Shown piece by piece: positions 53,128-61,280 of a stretch of 64,000 nucleotides of DNA. The notes under the pieces were generated by a model. That model searched no databases and was not told the DNA's origin. It was given only the letters and a program-made list of their open reading frames with translations. The DNA is taken from contig NZ_FTMO01000012.1 in assembly GCF_900156025.1 (NCBI RefSeq), forward strand, positions 26,105-90,104, read 5' to 3'. Numbering within the stretch: the stretch's first letter is position 1; the number at the start of each line of letters is the position of its first letter. The stretch comes from Allobosea sp. TND4EK4. Its GTDB lineage: Bacteria; Pseudomonadota; Alphaproteobacteria; Rhizobiales; Beijerinckiaceae. Made by a program: the position numbers and the translations under genes.

Positions 53128-54045
53128 TCAGAGCCGGAAATCCTCGCCGAGATAGACGCGGCGCACATCCGGATTGGCGATGATCTCGGCCGGGGAACCT
53201 TCGGTCAGGACGCGCCCGGAGTGGATGATGTAGGCGCGATCGACGAGGCCAAGCGTCTCGCGGACGTTGTGGTCGGTGATCAGCACGCCGATGCCGCGGT
53301 CGGTCAGCTGCCGAACCAGCGCCTGGATGTCGCCGACGGCGATGGGATCGATGCCGGCGAAAGGCTCGTCCAGCAGGATGAAGGAGGGCTTCCCGGCGAG
53401 CGCACGGGCGATCTCGCAGCGGCGGCGCTCGCCGCCGGAGAGCGCGATCGAGGGCGCCTTGCGCAGCCGGGCGATGCTGAACTCTTCCAGCAACTGGTCG
53501 AGCTGGCGCTCGCGCGCCTTGCGGTCGGGCTCGACCACCTCCAGCACGGCCCTGATGTTGTTCTCGACCGAGAGGCCGCGGAAGATCGAGGCTTCCTGCG
53601 GCAGGTAGCCGATGCCGAGCCGGGCGCGCTGATACATCGGCAGCCCGGTGATGTCGTTGCCTTCGAGCGAGATCACACCGAGATCGGCACCGACCAGCCC
53701 GGTGATCATGTAGAAGATCGTGGTCTTGCCGGCGCCGTTCGGGCCCAGCAGACCGACCGCCTCGCCCTGGCGGAGGCCGATGGTCGCGTCGGAGACGACG
53801 GTGCGTCCGCCATAGCTCTTGCGCAGGCCGGAGACCGCGAGGATGCCGGGTCCGCCGATTGCAGCCGCGATCGCGCGCGCGTCACCCGGCCGGGGTCTCG
53901 CCGGCCCGCCGCTGAAAAAGCCACCCAGGCGCAAAAACAGGCCCGGTGCCTTCGCCGGTGGCTTTCTGGCCGGTCGCGGAGCGCCATTCGGCCGGGGTCG
54001 CATCTGGGGCTGGCCGATGCCAGGCGGGGGCGCGGAAACGGTCAC
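53128..54045 (-). CDS. lptB: LPS export ABC transporter ATP-binding protein, with long N-terminal extension
   Basis: This 305-residue ATPase powers lipopolysaccharide extraction with LptFG. Walker A is GPNGAGKTT, Q-loop YLPQEASIFRGLSV, signature LSGGERRRCEIARAL, Walker B SFILLDEPFAGIDPIAV and H-loop LITDHNVRETLGL. The LptB core begins near residue 69 (LAVSGLRKSYGGRTVV). The preceding 65 or so residues are Pro/Arg/Gly-rich and probably disordered, an extension absent from E. coli LptB (about 241 residues). The start at the GTG at 54045 is therefore uncertain. It is 24 bp after lptA in the lptC-lptA-lptB order. Confidence 0.94.
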   Translation of the reverse strand: MTVSAPPPGIGQPQMRPRPNGAPRPARKPPAKAPGLFLRLGGFFSGGPARPRPGDARAIAAAIGGPGILAVSGLRKSYGGRTVVSDATIGLRQGEAVGLLGPNGAGKTTIFYMITGLVGADLGVISLEGNDITGLPMYQRARLGIGYLPQEASIFRGLSVENNIRAVLEVVEPDRKARERQLDQLLEEFSIARLRKAPSIALSGGERRRCEIARALAGKPSFILLDEPFAGIDPIAVGDIQALVRQLTDRGIGVLITDHNVRETLGLVDRAYIIHSGRVLTEGSPAEIIANPDVRRVYLGEDFRL

Positions 54046-54069
54046 GGTGCTCGTTCGGATCGAGGACGG

Positions 54070-54795
54070 TCAGTTCGTCGACGGCTTGGCGCCGGGAGCC
54101 GGGCTGGCGCCGGCGGCGGGCCTGCCGGTCTTGGCGTCGTTCTTGTTCGCGTCGGCCGCGTTCGGAACGAAGAAGCCCTGCACGCGCCCGCCCTTGCCGG
54201 TCTCGACATTGGCGATGCCGGTGATGGTGTTGTAGGTCAGCTTCTCGCCGCGGGTGATGTTCGGCCCGTCGTTGAGCGCGACATTGCCGGTCATGATCAC
54301 GACATTGTTAGCGCGGTCGAACTCGGCATTGTCGGAGGTTGCGGCCTGCGTCTTCGAGACGACGGTGACCGGCCCCTTGCAGAGAATCTTCTTTATCGAG
54401 GAATCATTGGAGTTCGGCGCGCCGGCCGCAGGCGCGGGCGCCGGGGTGGCGGCCGCAGGCTTGGCGCCGTTGGCGCCGCCCTGCCCGCCGCGGCCTTCAT
54501 AGAGCACGGTCATGATCGTGCAGCGAACGGTGGTCTCGCCCTGCACCGCCACGACGTTACCGGTGAAGACGGCCTTGTTTTCCTTGTCGAGCACATCGAG
54601 CTTGTCGGCGTCGATCTTGATCGGCTCCTTGCTGTCGCCGCCGAGGCCGCCGAGCCCCGAGGAACTGCCGGTCGATTTCTGGCGGCCCTGGGCGAAGGCC
54701 GCCTCGGGCGCGGCAAGCGAGACGAGGCTGGCAGCGACCAGCAGCGCGGCGCCACAGGCGCCGGCGAAACGGGATGTCCGGGCGGGCATGCTCAT
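54070..54795 (-). CDS. lptA: LPS transport periplasmic protein LptA, with low-complexity insertion
   Basis: This 241-residue periplasmic bridge protein for LPS has a signal peptide (about residues 1-35, ending AAFAQG). The OstA-type beta-jellyroll is seen in PIKIDADKLDVLDKENKAVFTGNVVAVQGETTV, SDNAEFDRANNVVIMTGNVAL and RGEKLTYNTITGIANVE. It is split by an Ala/Pro/Gly-rich insert of about 35 residues after VLYEGRG, and the C-terminal tail is similarly Ala/Pro-rich. Its ATG lies one base after the lptC stop. Confidence 0.93.
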   Translation of the reverse strand: MSMPARTSRFAGACGAALLVAASLVSLAAPEAAFAQGRQKSTGSSSGLGGLGGDSKEPIKIDADKLDVLDKENKAVFTGNVVAVQGETTVRCTIMTVLYEGRGGQGGANGAKPAAATPAPAPAAGAPNSNDSSIKKILCKGPVTVVSKTQAATSDNAEFDRANNVVIMTGNVALNDGPNITRGEKLTYNTITGIANVETGKGGRVQGFFVPNAADANKNDAKTGRPAAGASPAPGAKPSTN

Positions 54796-54796
54796 C

Positions 54797-55579
54797 TCAC
54801 GGCCTCTTCTCGTTGCCGGGCTGCCCCTCAGAGCCCGCCGGTGCGTTCCGGTTCGCCTTCAGCAAGTCCGGCATCGGCGTGCTGCCCTCGCGCTCCGGCC
54901 CGGCGAGGGTGCCGGCCGGCGCGTTCTTGATCAGCACCCGCACCCGTCCTTCGAACGCGATGAGTTCACCGTTGTTCTTTACGTCGAGCGAGTCGGCGTC
55001 AACCGTCGTCTGGTCCATATGGACCGTCACCGGCTCCTTTGAAACCACCGTACCGCTCTTGAAGTCGACATCGGCGGTCCGCATCGCCATGTCGTGACCG
55101 GTCTCGGTACGGATCTTCACGTCGTCGACGAGCTTGAGCTTTTCCTTCTGCGTATCGAACAGGCCGGTCCTGGCATTGACCGTGACCCAGCCCTCGCGTT
55201 CCATCTGGATGCGGGCTGTCAGGGTCTGCAATTCGATCTGCGTCGGGTTCTTGATCTCCTGGAAGGCGTTCTCCGCCGTCACCTGGTAAGGCTTGTTGTC
55301 CTTGCGGTAGCCGGAGAGCTTCGGCGTCTCCATCCGGACCTTCCCGCCGGTGATCCCGACTGCGCCCACCGAGACATTGGCGAGCTTGCCGCGCAGCGGG
55401 TTCAGGAAGGGCACGACGACCAGGCCGCCCACCGCCAGCACAGCCACCACGGGGATCGTCCGGCGCAGCAGGTGGACGAGGCGCGTGTGGCGCCGCGCCG
55501 ACGCGAAAGCGGCCTGACGCCGGCGCAGATGCGCGGCCAGATCAGGGACCGGATCGGAAAAACTCATCGCCAATGTCAT
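54797..55579 (-). CDS. lptC: LPS export protein LptC
   Basis: This 260-residue inner-membrane-anchored protein receives LPS from LptBFG and hands it to LptA. It has one N-terminal membrane span (TIPVVAVLAVGGLVVVPFLNP, about residues 40-60) and a periplasmic OstA-like jellyroll (ANVSVGAVGITGGKVRMETPKLSGY, TADVDFKSGTVVSKEPVTVHM). Starts at 55579 or 55567 are both possible. It is the first gene of the lptC-lptA-lptB-rpoN group. An RNase D-like gene lies 111 bp upstream on the same strand. Confidence 0.93.
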   Translation of the reverse strand: MTLAMSFSDPVPDLAAHLRRRQAAFASARRHTRLVHLLRRTIPVVAVLAVGGLVVVPFLNPLRGKLANVSVGAVGITGGKVRMETPKLSGYRKDNKPYQVTAENAFQEIKNPTQIELQTLTARIQMEREGWVTVNARTGLFDTQKEKLKLVDDVKIRTETGHDMAMRTADVDFKSGTVVSKEPVTVHMDQTTVDADSLDVKNNGELIAFEGRVRVLIKNAPAGTLAGPEREGSTPMPDLLKANRNAPAGSEGQPGNEKRP

Positions 55580-55690
55580 GCCCCGCGCAATGGCAGTCGC
55601 TCACGGCTTTTTTTTGTCGCCGGACGAACCGCATCGCGCCCCCGCGCCGCTCGCCGATGGGCAGACTGACGTCGAATACCTTCGAAATTG

Positions 55691-56305
55691 TCAAGTGTGA
55701 GCAAAGATATCCGCTTCCTCCCAGCCGGCGAGGTCGAGCTCGGCGCGGGCAGGCAGGAAATCGAAGCAGGCCTTGGCGAGATGGCCGCGGCCCTCGCGAG
55801 CCAGCATCGCCTCGAGCTTCCGATGCAGAGCGTGCAGGTGCAGCACGTCGGAGGCGGCGTAAGTCAGCTGGGCCTCGCTCAGCGTCTCGGCGCCCCAATC
55901 GGAGGATTGCTGCTGCTTGGAAAGCTCGACCCCGAGGAGTTCGCGGACCAGATCCTTGAGACCGTGGCGGTCGGTATAGGTCCGGGTCAGCTTCGAGGCG
56001 ATCTTGGTGCAGTAGACCGGGGTCGTGACGACGCCGAAGGCGTGGCGCAGCACCGCGACGTCGAAGCGGGCGAAGTGGAAGAGCTTCAGCACCGACGGAT
56101 CTTCCAGCAGGCGGATCAGGTTCTCGGGCCGCGCACCGTCCTTGGGGATCTGCACGACATCGGCCGTGCCATCGCCGCGCGACAGCTGGACCACGCAGAG
56201 CCGGTCGCGGTGCGGATTGAGGCCGAGAGTCTCGGTGTCGATCGCAACGCTCGCTCCGGCGTCATAGCCGTCCGGCAGGTCGCCGCGATGAAATCGGATG
56301 GTCAT
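55691..56305 (-). CDS. rnd: Ribonuclease D-like 3'-5' exonuclease
   Basis: This 204-residue DEDD-family exonuclease has the acidic residues D23 and E25 (VAIDTETLGLN), D82 (FHFARFDVAVL) and the Y-x3-D motif in TYAASDVLHLHALH. It contains only the catalytic domain; the HRDC domains of E. coli RNase D (375 residues) are absent, as in other short alphaproteobacterial versions. The start at 56305 gives the proper domain start; the frame runs on to 56422 with no support. Probable substrates are tRNA precursors or other structured RNA. Confidence 0.88.
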   Translation of the reverse strand: MTIRFHRGDLPDGYDAGASVAIDTETLGLNPHRDRLCVVQLSRGDGTADVVQIPKDGARPENLIRLLEDPSVLKLFHFARFDVAVLRHAFGVVTTPVYCTKIASKLTRTYTDRHGLKDLVRELLGVELSKQQQSSDWGAETLSEAQLTYAASDVLHLHALHRKLEAMLAREGRGHLAKACFDFLPARAELDLAGWEEADIFAHT

Positions 56306-56458
56306 GCTCGAAACCTCATGCGGACCGCAGAACGGCCCGCCCTGAAAAACGCTGCTCGGCGCGGGAGCCGGGCCGGAACCGGCCCGCATTGCGCAGCTAG
56401 CGGAGGCCAACGCCTCCTTCAAGCCATTTTCGATGCGGCACAGGTGCCGGGCGACACG

Positions 56459-56495
56459 TTAACCTTCTATTCACCATAAGCTTCAACCTTTCGTT
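56459..56495. promoter_or_regulatory. Two near-CtrA-type motifs before the DUF805 gene
   Basis: TTAA-N7-TTCA (56459-56473) and, about 10 bases on, TCAA-N7-TTAA each match 7 of the 8 fixed bases of the CtrA consensus TTAA-N7-TTAA. They lie in the AT-richer 225-bp divergent gap between the RNase D-like gene and the plus-strand gene at 56531. The end coordinate is approximate. Confidence 0.35.
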
Positions 56496-56530
56496 AACAC
56501 ATGCGACAAGGACGGCATCGGAGAATGCCC

Positions 56531-56962
56531 ATGTCCCTGCTTCGCCTCTTCTGCGACTTCGACGGCCGGATCGGCCTGCGCGCCTTCTGGGCCGGCAGCA
56601 TCGCGGTGGCGGTGGCGATGTTCGCGGTCCAGCGCGTCGCGCCGGCCCTCCTGGACCGCTCCAACGCCCAGTTCGTGATCGCCTTCGCCAATGCCTTCGC
56701 CCTGTTTCCGCTCGCGGCACTCGCGGCCAAGCGGGCCGTCGACCGCGGCGGCTCATCCCTGTTCGGCATCCTGCTCGTCTGCGCGATCGTGCTGCCCGAG
56801 CAGGCGCGGCCACTCCTGTCGATCGGCTGGCGCCCTTCGCTGGAAGCGATCGTCACGATCGCCTGGGTCGTGGCACTGATCGATCTCGGGCTGATGCCTT
56901 CGGCACGCTCGGACGCACCGGCGCTTGCGGCCGCGCCCGCCGGTGCTAAAGCGGCGGAATGA
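56531..56962 (+). CDS. DUF805-like small membrane protein
   Basis: This 143-residue inner-membrane protein resembles the DUF805 family: a soluble start (LLRLFCDFDGRIGLRAFWAGS) and then three or four hydrophobic segments (SIAVAVAMFAVQRVA, FVIAFANAFALFPLAALAAKRAVDRGGS, LFGILLVCAIVLP, AIVTIAWVVALIDLGLMP). The ATG at 56531 has GGAG seven bases before it; an ATG two codons earlier is possible. Its stop overlaps the dapE start (ATGA), so the two are coupled. The function is unknown. Confidence 0.78.
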   Translation: MSLLRLFCDFDGRIGLRAFWAGSIAVAVAMFAVQRVAPALLDRSNAQFVIAFANAFALFPLAALAAKRAVDRGGSSLFGILLVCAIVLPEQARPLLSIGWRPSLEAIVTIAWVVALIDLGLMPSARSDAPALAAAPAGAKAAE

Positions 56963-58167
56963 CGAGCCTCACGACCGCCCCTTCCGCCCTCGACATCGAC
57001 CCCGCCGACCCGGTCGCGCTGACGCAGGCGCTGGTGCGCTGCCCCTCGGTGACGCCGACCGAGGGGGGCGCGCTGGCCTTGATCGCCGCTCTGCTGGAGC
57101 GCGAAGGCTATGCGGTACACCGGCCGGTCTTCAGCGAGCCCGGCACGCCCGATGTCGAGAACCTCTATGCCCGCATCGGCAGCGAGGCGCCGGTCTTCGT
57201 GATCGCCGGCCACAGCGACGTCGTGCCGGTCGGCGACGAGGCCGCCTGGACGAGGGCGCCCTTCGGCGGCGCGATCGGGGACGGGCAGCTCTACGGCCGC
57301 GGCGCCTGCGACATGAAGGGCGGTCTTGCCAGCATGATCGCGGCCGCCGTCCGCTATCGCCGGGAGAACCCGCAGGCGCCCGGCTCCATTGCCTTCCTGA
57401 TCACCGGCGACGAGGAAGGGCCGGCCGTCAACGGCACGGTCAAGCTGCTGCAATGGGCGCATGAGCGCGGCGAGCGCTTCGACCATTGCCTGCTGGGCGA
57501 GCCGACCAATCCGGCCGCGATGAGCGACATGATCAAGATCGGCCGGCGCGGTTCGCTCACCGGGCAGGTCACCGTCCACGGCAAGCAGGGGCATGTCGGC
57601 TATCCGCATCTGGCGGAGAACCCGATCCGGGGCATCGTCCGCCTGCTCGCGGCGCTGGACGCGACCCCGCTCGATGCCGGCACGGCGCATTTCGACGCGA
57701 GCAATCTCGAAATGACGACGCTCGATGTCGGCAACCCGGCGAGCAACATCATCCCGGCGCAAGCCAAGGCGGTGTTCAACATCCGCTTCAACGACCTCTG
57801 GACGCCGGACACGCTGGCCGCAGAGATCGACAGGCGCCTGCGCGAGGCGGCCGGCAATACGGTCCGCTACGAGGTGACCTTCCAGCCGACGAACGCCGTC
57901 GCCTTCCTGACCCAGCCGGGGCCCTTCGTCGAGATGGTGGTGAACGCCGTCGCGGCGGAGACGGGCAAACGCCCCGCTCTCTCGACCACGGGCGGCACCT
58001 CGGATGCGCGCTTCATCAAGAGCTATTGCCCGGTGGTCGAATACGGCGTCGTCGGCAAGACGATGCATCAGGTCGACGAATGCGTGGCGGTGGCCGATCT
58101 CGACGCCCTGACGCGGATCACGCAGCGGCTTCTGGGCACCTATTTTGCAGCGCAACATCAGGCTTGA
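56959..58167 (+). CDS. dapE: Succinyl-diaminopimelate desuccinylase
   Basis: This 402-residue dinuclear zinc hydrolase of lysine and peptidoglycan-precursor synthesis makes LL-diaminopimelate. Metal-site landmarks are FVIAGHSDVVPVGD, YGRGACDMKGG, FLITGDEEGPAVNGT and LLGEPTNPAAM. The dimerisation domain has GRRGSLTGQVTVHGKQGHVGYPHLAENPI, and the end has LSTTGGTSDARFIK and GVVGKTMHQVDEC. It is about 20 residues longer than usual at the N-terminus. The ATG overlaps the previous stop by four bases. Confidence 0.95.
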   Translation: MTSLTTAPSALDIDPADPVALTQALVRCPSVTPTEGGALALIAALLEREGYAVHRPVFSEPGTPDVENLYARIGSEAPVFVIAGHSDVVPVGDEAAWTRAPFGGAIGDGQLYGRGACDMKGGLASMIAAAVRYRRENPQAPGSIAFLITGDEEGPAVNGTVKLLQWAHERGERFDHCLLGEPTNPAAMSDMIKIGRRGSLTGQVTVHGKQGHVGYPHLAENPIRGIVRLLAALDATPLDAGTAHFDASNLEMTTLDVGNPASNIIPAQAKAVFNIRFNDLWTPDTLAAEIDRRLREAAGNTVRYEVTFQPTNAVAFLTQPGPFVEMVVNAVAAETGKRPALSTTGGTSDARFIKSYCPVVEYGVVGKTMHQVDECVAVADLDALTRITQRLLGTYFAAQHQA

Positions 58168-58196
58168 CAGCGCGGAAGTGTGAGGCATCATCCCTG

Positions 58197-58212
58197 TTAG
58201 ACGAAAGTCTAA
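58197..58212 (+). promoter_or_regulatory. GNRA-type hairpin before the 58229 gene
   Basis: TTAGAC (58197-58202) and GTCTAA (58207-58212) pair perfectly around GAAA, a stable GNRA tetraloop, immediately before the GGGAG ribosome site of the next gene. A TTGACA hexamer at 58164-58169 could be a -35 element. The hairpin could also end the dapE transcript. Confidence 0.4.
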
Positions 58213-58228
58213 TGGGAGCTATGCGGCC

Positions 58229-58807
58229 ATGGGATTGGCGGCCGAAGACATTGCAAGATCGCTGCGCGGATCCTGGCGTCTGATGAGCGAGGGCGCCAAG
58301 GCCCTGCCCGAGCTCGACCTGACCCGCGACGGCTTCTGGCGCTCCTTCCTCGCCTTCGTCCTGATGCTGCCGGCAACGGTGGCGCTGCTCGCCGCAGCGC
58401 GGCTCTTCTCGGGGCTCTCGAACGCAGCGGGGCTGTTTACGTCCCCTCTGCTGGCCGCAGCCGTGATCGGCTCCCTGCTGCTCGCCATCCTGATCGTTCC
58501 GGCCTTCCTGGTCGCGCTCAGGCCGGAGCTGGCGCGCCAGACCCGCTTCACTTGCTTCGTCATCGCCTGGAACTGGGCCGGCATCGTCTCGGCCAGCCTG
58601 ATGGCGCTGCCCGCCGCGGTCTTCGCGCTGGGCTGGTCGACGCCGGAACTCGCGCTGCTCCAGTTCGCCGCGTTCGGCGTCGTCGTGCTGCGGCTTCGCT
58701 ATGCCGTCGGGCAGGCCGCCTTCGGCAGCGGGGCGGCCCCGCTGCTCCTGGTCCTGTCCAGCGTCGTGCTCGACTACGGCGTCGTGCGTCTGTTCGGGCT
58801 CGCCTGA
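58229..58807 (+). CDS. Putative membrane protein, function unknown
   Basis: This 192-residue protein has about five hydrophobic segments (SFLAFVLMLPATVALLAAA, AAAVIGSLLLAILIVPAFLVAL, CFVIAWNWAGIVSASLMALPAAVFAL, LLQFAAFGVVVLRL, PLLLVLSSVVLDYGVVRLF). It starts with an amphipathic segment carrying LRGSWRLMSEGAKALPELDLTRDGFWRSF. I do not recognise a named family; similar uncharacterised inner-membrane proteins are common in alphaproteobacteria. It lies 61 bp downstream of dapE and converges with truA, 7 bp away. Confidence 0.75.
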   Translation: MGLAAEDIARSLRGSWRLMSEGAKALPELDLTRDGFWRSFLAFVLMLPATVALLAAARLFSGLSNAAGLFTSPLLAAAVIGSLLLAILIVPAFLVALRPELARQTRFTCFVIAWNWAGIVSASLMALPAAVFALGWSTPELALLQFAAFGVVVLRLRYAVGQAAFGSGAAPLLLVLSSVVLDYGVVRLFGLA

Positions 58808-58814
58808 AGCGGCG

Positions 58815-59555
58815 TCAGTAGTCCACGCCGGCCAGATAGAGCCCACAGGACGGCGCCAGCGCCGCGCATTGCGAACGCTCGCGAGCGGCGAGAATCTGCC
58901 CGATCTTCGACTCCGGCCAGCGCCCCATGCCGACCATCTTCAGGCTGCCGACGATCGAACGGACCTGATGGTGAAGGAAGGAGCGGGCATGGGTGTAGAC
59001 CACCACCTCCGCCCCCTCACGCACCACGTCCAGCCGGTCGAGCGTCCGCAGCGGGCTGTTGGCCTGGCATTCCGCGGCGCGGAAGGTGGTGAAGTCGTGA
59101 TGGCCGAGCAGCGCCTTGGCCGAACGGTCCATCGCCTCGTGATCGAGCTTGACCGGAACGTGCCAGACCCGTCCGCGGTCGAGCGCCGGCGGCGCGCGCC
59201 GGTCGAGGATGCGGTAGATGTAGTAGCGGCGCCGGGCAGAGATGCGGGCATCGAAATCGCCCGGCACCTGCTCGGCGCTCACGACGCTGACCGGCACCTG
59301 CGACTTCAGCCGGGCGTTGGCCGCGTCACGCACAACATCCGTGCGCCATTCCCTGTCGAGATCGACATGAGCGACCTGATGGGTCGCATGGACGCCGGCA
59401 TCGGTGCGGCCCGCGCAATGCAGCCGGACCGGGTGGCCGCAGAAGGCTTCCACCGCCTCCTCGACGCTTTGCTGCACGGACGGGCCGTTGGTCTGGCGCT
59501 GCCAGCCGGAAAACGGCGTGCCGTCATATTCGATGACCAGCTTGTAGCGCGGCAT
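58815..59555 (-). CDS. truA: tRNA pseudouridine synthase A
   Basis: This 246-residue enzyme makes pseudouridine at positions 38-40 of tRNA anticodon arms. The catalytic aspartate is D52 in HCAGRTDAGVHATHQVAH, and the start YKLVIEYDGTPFSGWQRQ is diagnostic. The C-terminus has FLHHQVRSIVGSLKMVGMGRW and APSCGLYLAGVDY. Its start overlaps the fmt stop by one base, completing a def-fmt-truA run on the minus strand. Confidence 0.95.
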   Translation of the reverse strand: MPRYKLVIEYDGTPFSGWQRQTNGPSVQQSVEEAVEAFCGHPVRLHCAGRTDAGVHATHQVAHVDLDREWRTDVVRDAANARLKSQVPVSVVSAEQVPGDFDARISARRRYYIYRILDRRAPPALDRGRVWHVPVKLDHEAMDRSAKALLGHHDFTTFRAAECQANSPLRTLDRLDVVREGAEVVVYTHARSFLHHQVRSIVGSLKMVGMGRWPESKIGQILAARERSQCAALAPSCGLYLAGVDY

Positions 59556-60484
59556 CAGAGCCTGTCGCCCGCGCCGAGCCGGGCGCCGCGCAGGAACTCC
59601 GCCCCACTCATCGGCGCCTTGCCGGCGCGCTGGACCTGCAGCAGCTTCACCGCGCCTTCTGCGCAGGCGACCGTGCCCTCGGCATCGAGCAGCGTGCCGG
59701 GCTCGGCCGCGCCGCCGGCCAGCGCCGTGCGCAGCACCTTGAGCCGTTCCGGTCCCTTGCCGCGATCGATCTCGGCGAAGGCTCCGGGGAAGGGCGAAAG
59801 CCCCCGCACGAGGTCGTGGACCTGCTTTGCCGGCCGCGCCCAGCTCAGCTTGGCCTCGGCATTGGCGATCTTGGCGGCGTAGGTCACGCCCTCCTCGGCC
59901 TGCGGGGTGAACTGCAGGCCACCGCGCCCGAGCGCGGCCAGGGCGCGCACCATCAGGTCTGCGCCAAGGAGGCTGAGCCGATCGTGCAGTTCGCCCGCCG
60001 TCATGTCCGGGCCGATGGCGAGCTTTTCCACCATGCCGACCGGGCCGGTATCGAGACCTGCCTCCATCTTCATGACGCAGACACCGCTCTCGGCGTCTCC
60101 GGCCATGATTGCGCGCTGGATCGGCGCGGCGCCGCGCCAGCGCGGCAACAGCGAGGCGTGCAGGTTGAGGCAGCCCAATTCCGGCAGGTCGAGGATCGCC
60201 TGCGGCAGGATCATGCCATAGGCGACGACGACGGCGACATCGGCCTCGTGCGAGGCGATGAGGTCGGCCGCCTCTGCCGTCTTCAGCGTGGCAGGTGTGA
60301 AGACCGGAATTCCGAAGCGCTCCGCCGCCTTGTGGACCGGCGAGGGCTTCAGCTCCAGCCCGCGGCCCGCCTGCGCCGGAGCGCGGGAGTAGCAGGCGAC
60401 GACCTCGTGCCCCTGGCCGACGATCTCCGTCAGCACCGGGACCGCGAAATCGGGCGTACCCATGAAGATGACGCGCAAACTCAT
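59555..60484 (-). CDS. fmt: Methionyl-tRNA formyltransferase
   Basis: This 309-residue enzyme formylates initiator Met-tRNA from 10-formyl-tetrahydrofolate. It has [15 protein letters not shown] at the start, [22 protein letters not shown] in the formyl-transfer core and [13 protein letters not shown], then a C-terminal tRNA-binding domain. A GGAG site lies upstream of the ATG at 60484. It is 149 bp downstream of def and overlaps truA by one base. Confidence 0.95.
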   Translation of the reverse strand: MSLRVIFMGTPDFAVPVLTEIVGQGHEVVACYSRAPAQAGRGLELKPSPVHKAAERFGIPVFTPATLKTAEAADLIASHEADVAVVVAYGMILPQAILDLPELGCLNLHASLLPRWRGAAPIQRAIMAGDAESGVCVMKMEAGLDTGPVGMVEKLAIGPDMTAGELHDRLSLLGADLMVRALAALGRGGLQFTPQAEEGVTYAAKIANAEAKLSWARPAKQVHDLVRGLSPFPGAFAEIDRGKGPERLKVLRTALAGGAAEPGTLLDAEGTVACAEGAVKLLQVQRAGKAPMSGAEFLRGARLGAGDRL

Positions 60485-60633
60485 ACGCTCACATTGTCTC
60501 CGTCACAGAGAGCATTCCGGTTGGCCGACGCAAGGCCCGGCAACGATCCCTGAAAGTTCTTGCCGGTGCTTCGGCAGGAATGCTGAATCCGCGCTCCATC
60601 GGGTCCGGGGCAGCGAGCGCGGCTTGGACGTTG

Positions 60634-61167
60634 TCATGCAGCCGAACGCTTGGCCGCCTTGGCGAATCTCTTGGTGACCCGCTCGCGCTTCAAGCGGGAG
60701 AGATGGTCGATGAACAGGACGCCGTTCAGATGGTCGATCTCGTGCTGCAGGCAGGTGGCCAGCAGCCCGTCGGCCTCGATCTCCTGCGTCTTGCCGTCCA
60801 GATCCATGAAGCGGACCTTCACGCGCGCCGGGCGCTCGACCTCTTCGTAATATTCCGGGATCGAGAGGCAGCCTTCCTCATAGAAATCCAGCTCATCGGA
60901 CGACCAGGTCACTTCCGGGTTGATGAAAACCCGCGGCTCTTTCGGCACCGGGGCCTCGCCTTCCGGCGCCGGCTTCGACAGGTCGATCGTGACGATCCGG
61001 ACCGGCTCCCCGATCTGGATCGCGGCCAGGCCGATGCCCGGCGCGTCGTACATCGTCTCGAACATGTCATCGACCAGCGCCCTGATCGCGGGCGTCACGG
61101 TTTCCACCGGCTTCGAGACGAGGCGGAGCTGGGCGTCGGGCAGGATGACGAGCGGGCGAATGGCCAT
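60634..61167 (-). CDS. def: Peptide deformylase
   Basis: This 177-residue metalloenzyme removes the N-formyl group from new proteins. All three motifs are present: [10 protein letters not shown] (44-53), EEGCLSIPE with metal ligand C100, and the HEIDH motif (142-146) with two His ligands and the catalytic Glu. The start at 61167 gives [10 protein letters not shown], typical of the family; the frame extends to 61251 without support. It is the first gene of the def-fmt-truA run and is divergent from rmuC. Confidence 0.95.
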   Translation of the reverse strand: MAIRPLVILPDAQLRLVSKPVETVTPAIRALVDDMFETMYDAPGIGLAAIQIGEPVRIVTIDLSKPAPEGEAPVPKEPRVFINPEVTWSSDELDFYEEGCLSIPEYYEEVERPARVKVRFMDLDGKTQEIEADGLLATCLQHEIDHLNGVLFIDHLSRLKRERVTKRFAKAAKRSAA

Positions 61168-61280
61168 GGTTTTCCGCGCGGATGAGGCTGAACAGCCGGC
61201 GACATAAGCATTTGTGGGCAAGCGGTCAAACTGTTCCGCTTTCGTTCGCAAATCGCCTGAAAATAAGCTAGCGTGCCGGT

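Noticed and set aside
53056..54930. Plus-strand frame of about 624 codons opposite lptB/lptA
   Set aside because: Antisense shadow; LptB and LptA motifs are intact on the minus strand.
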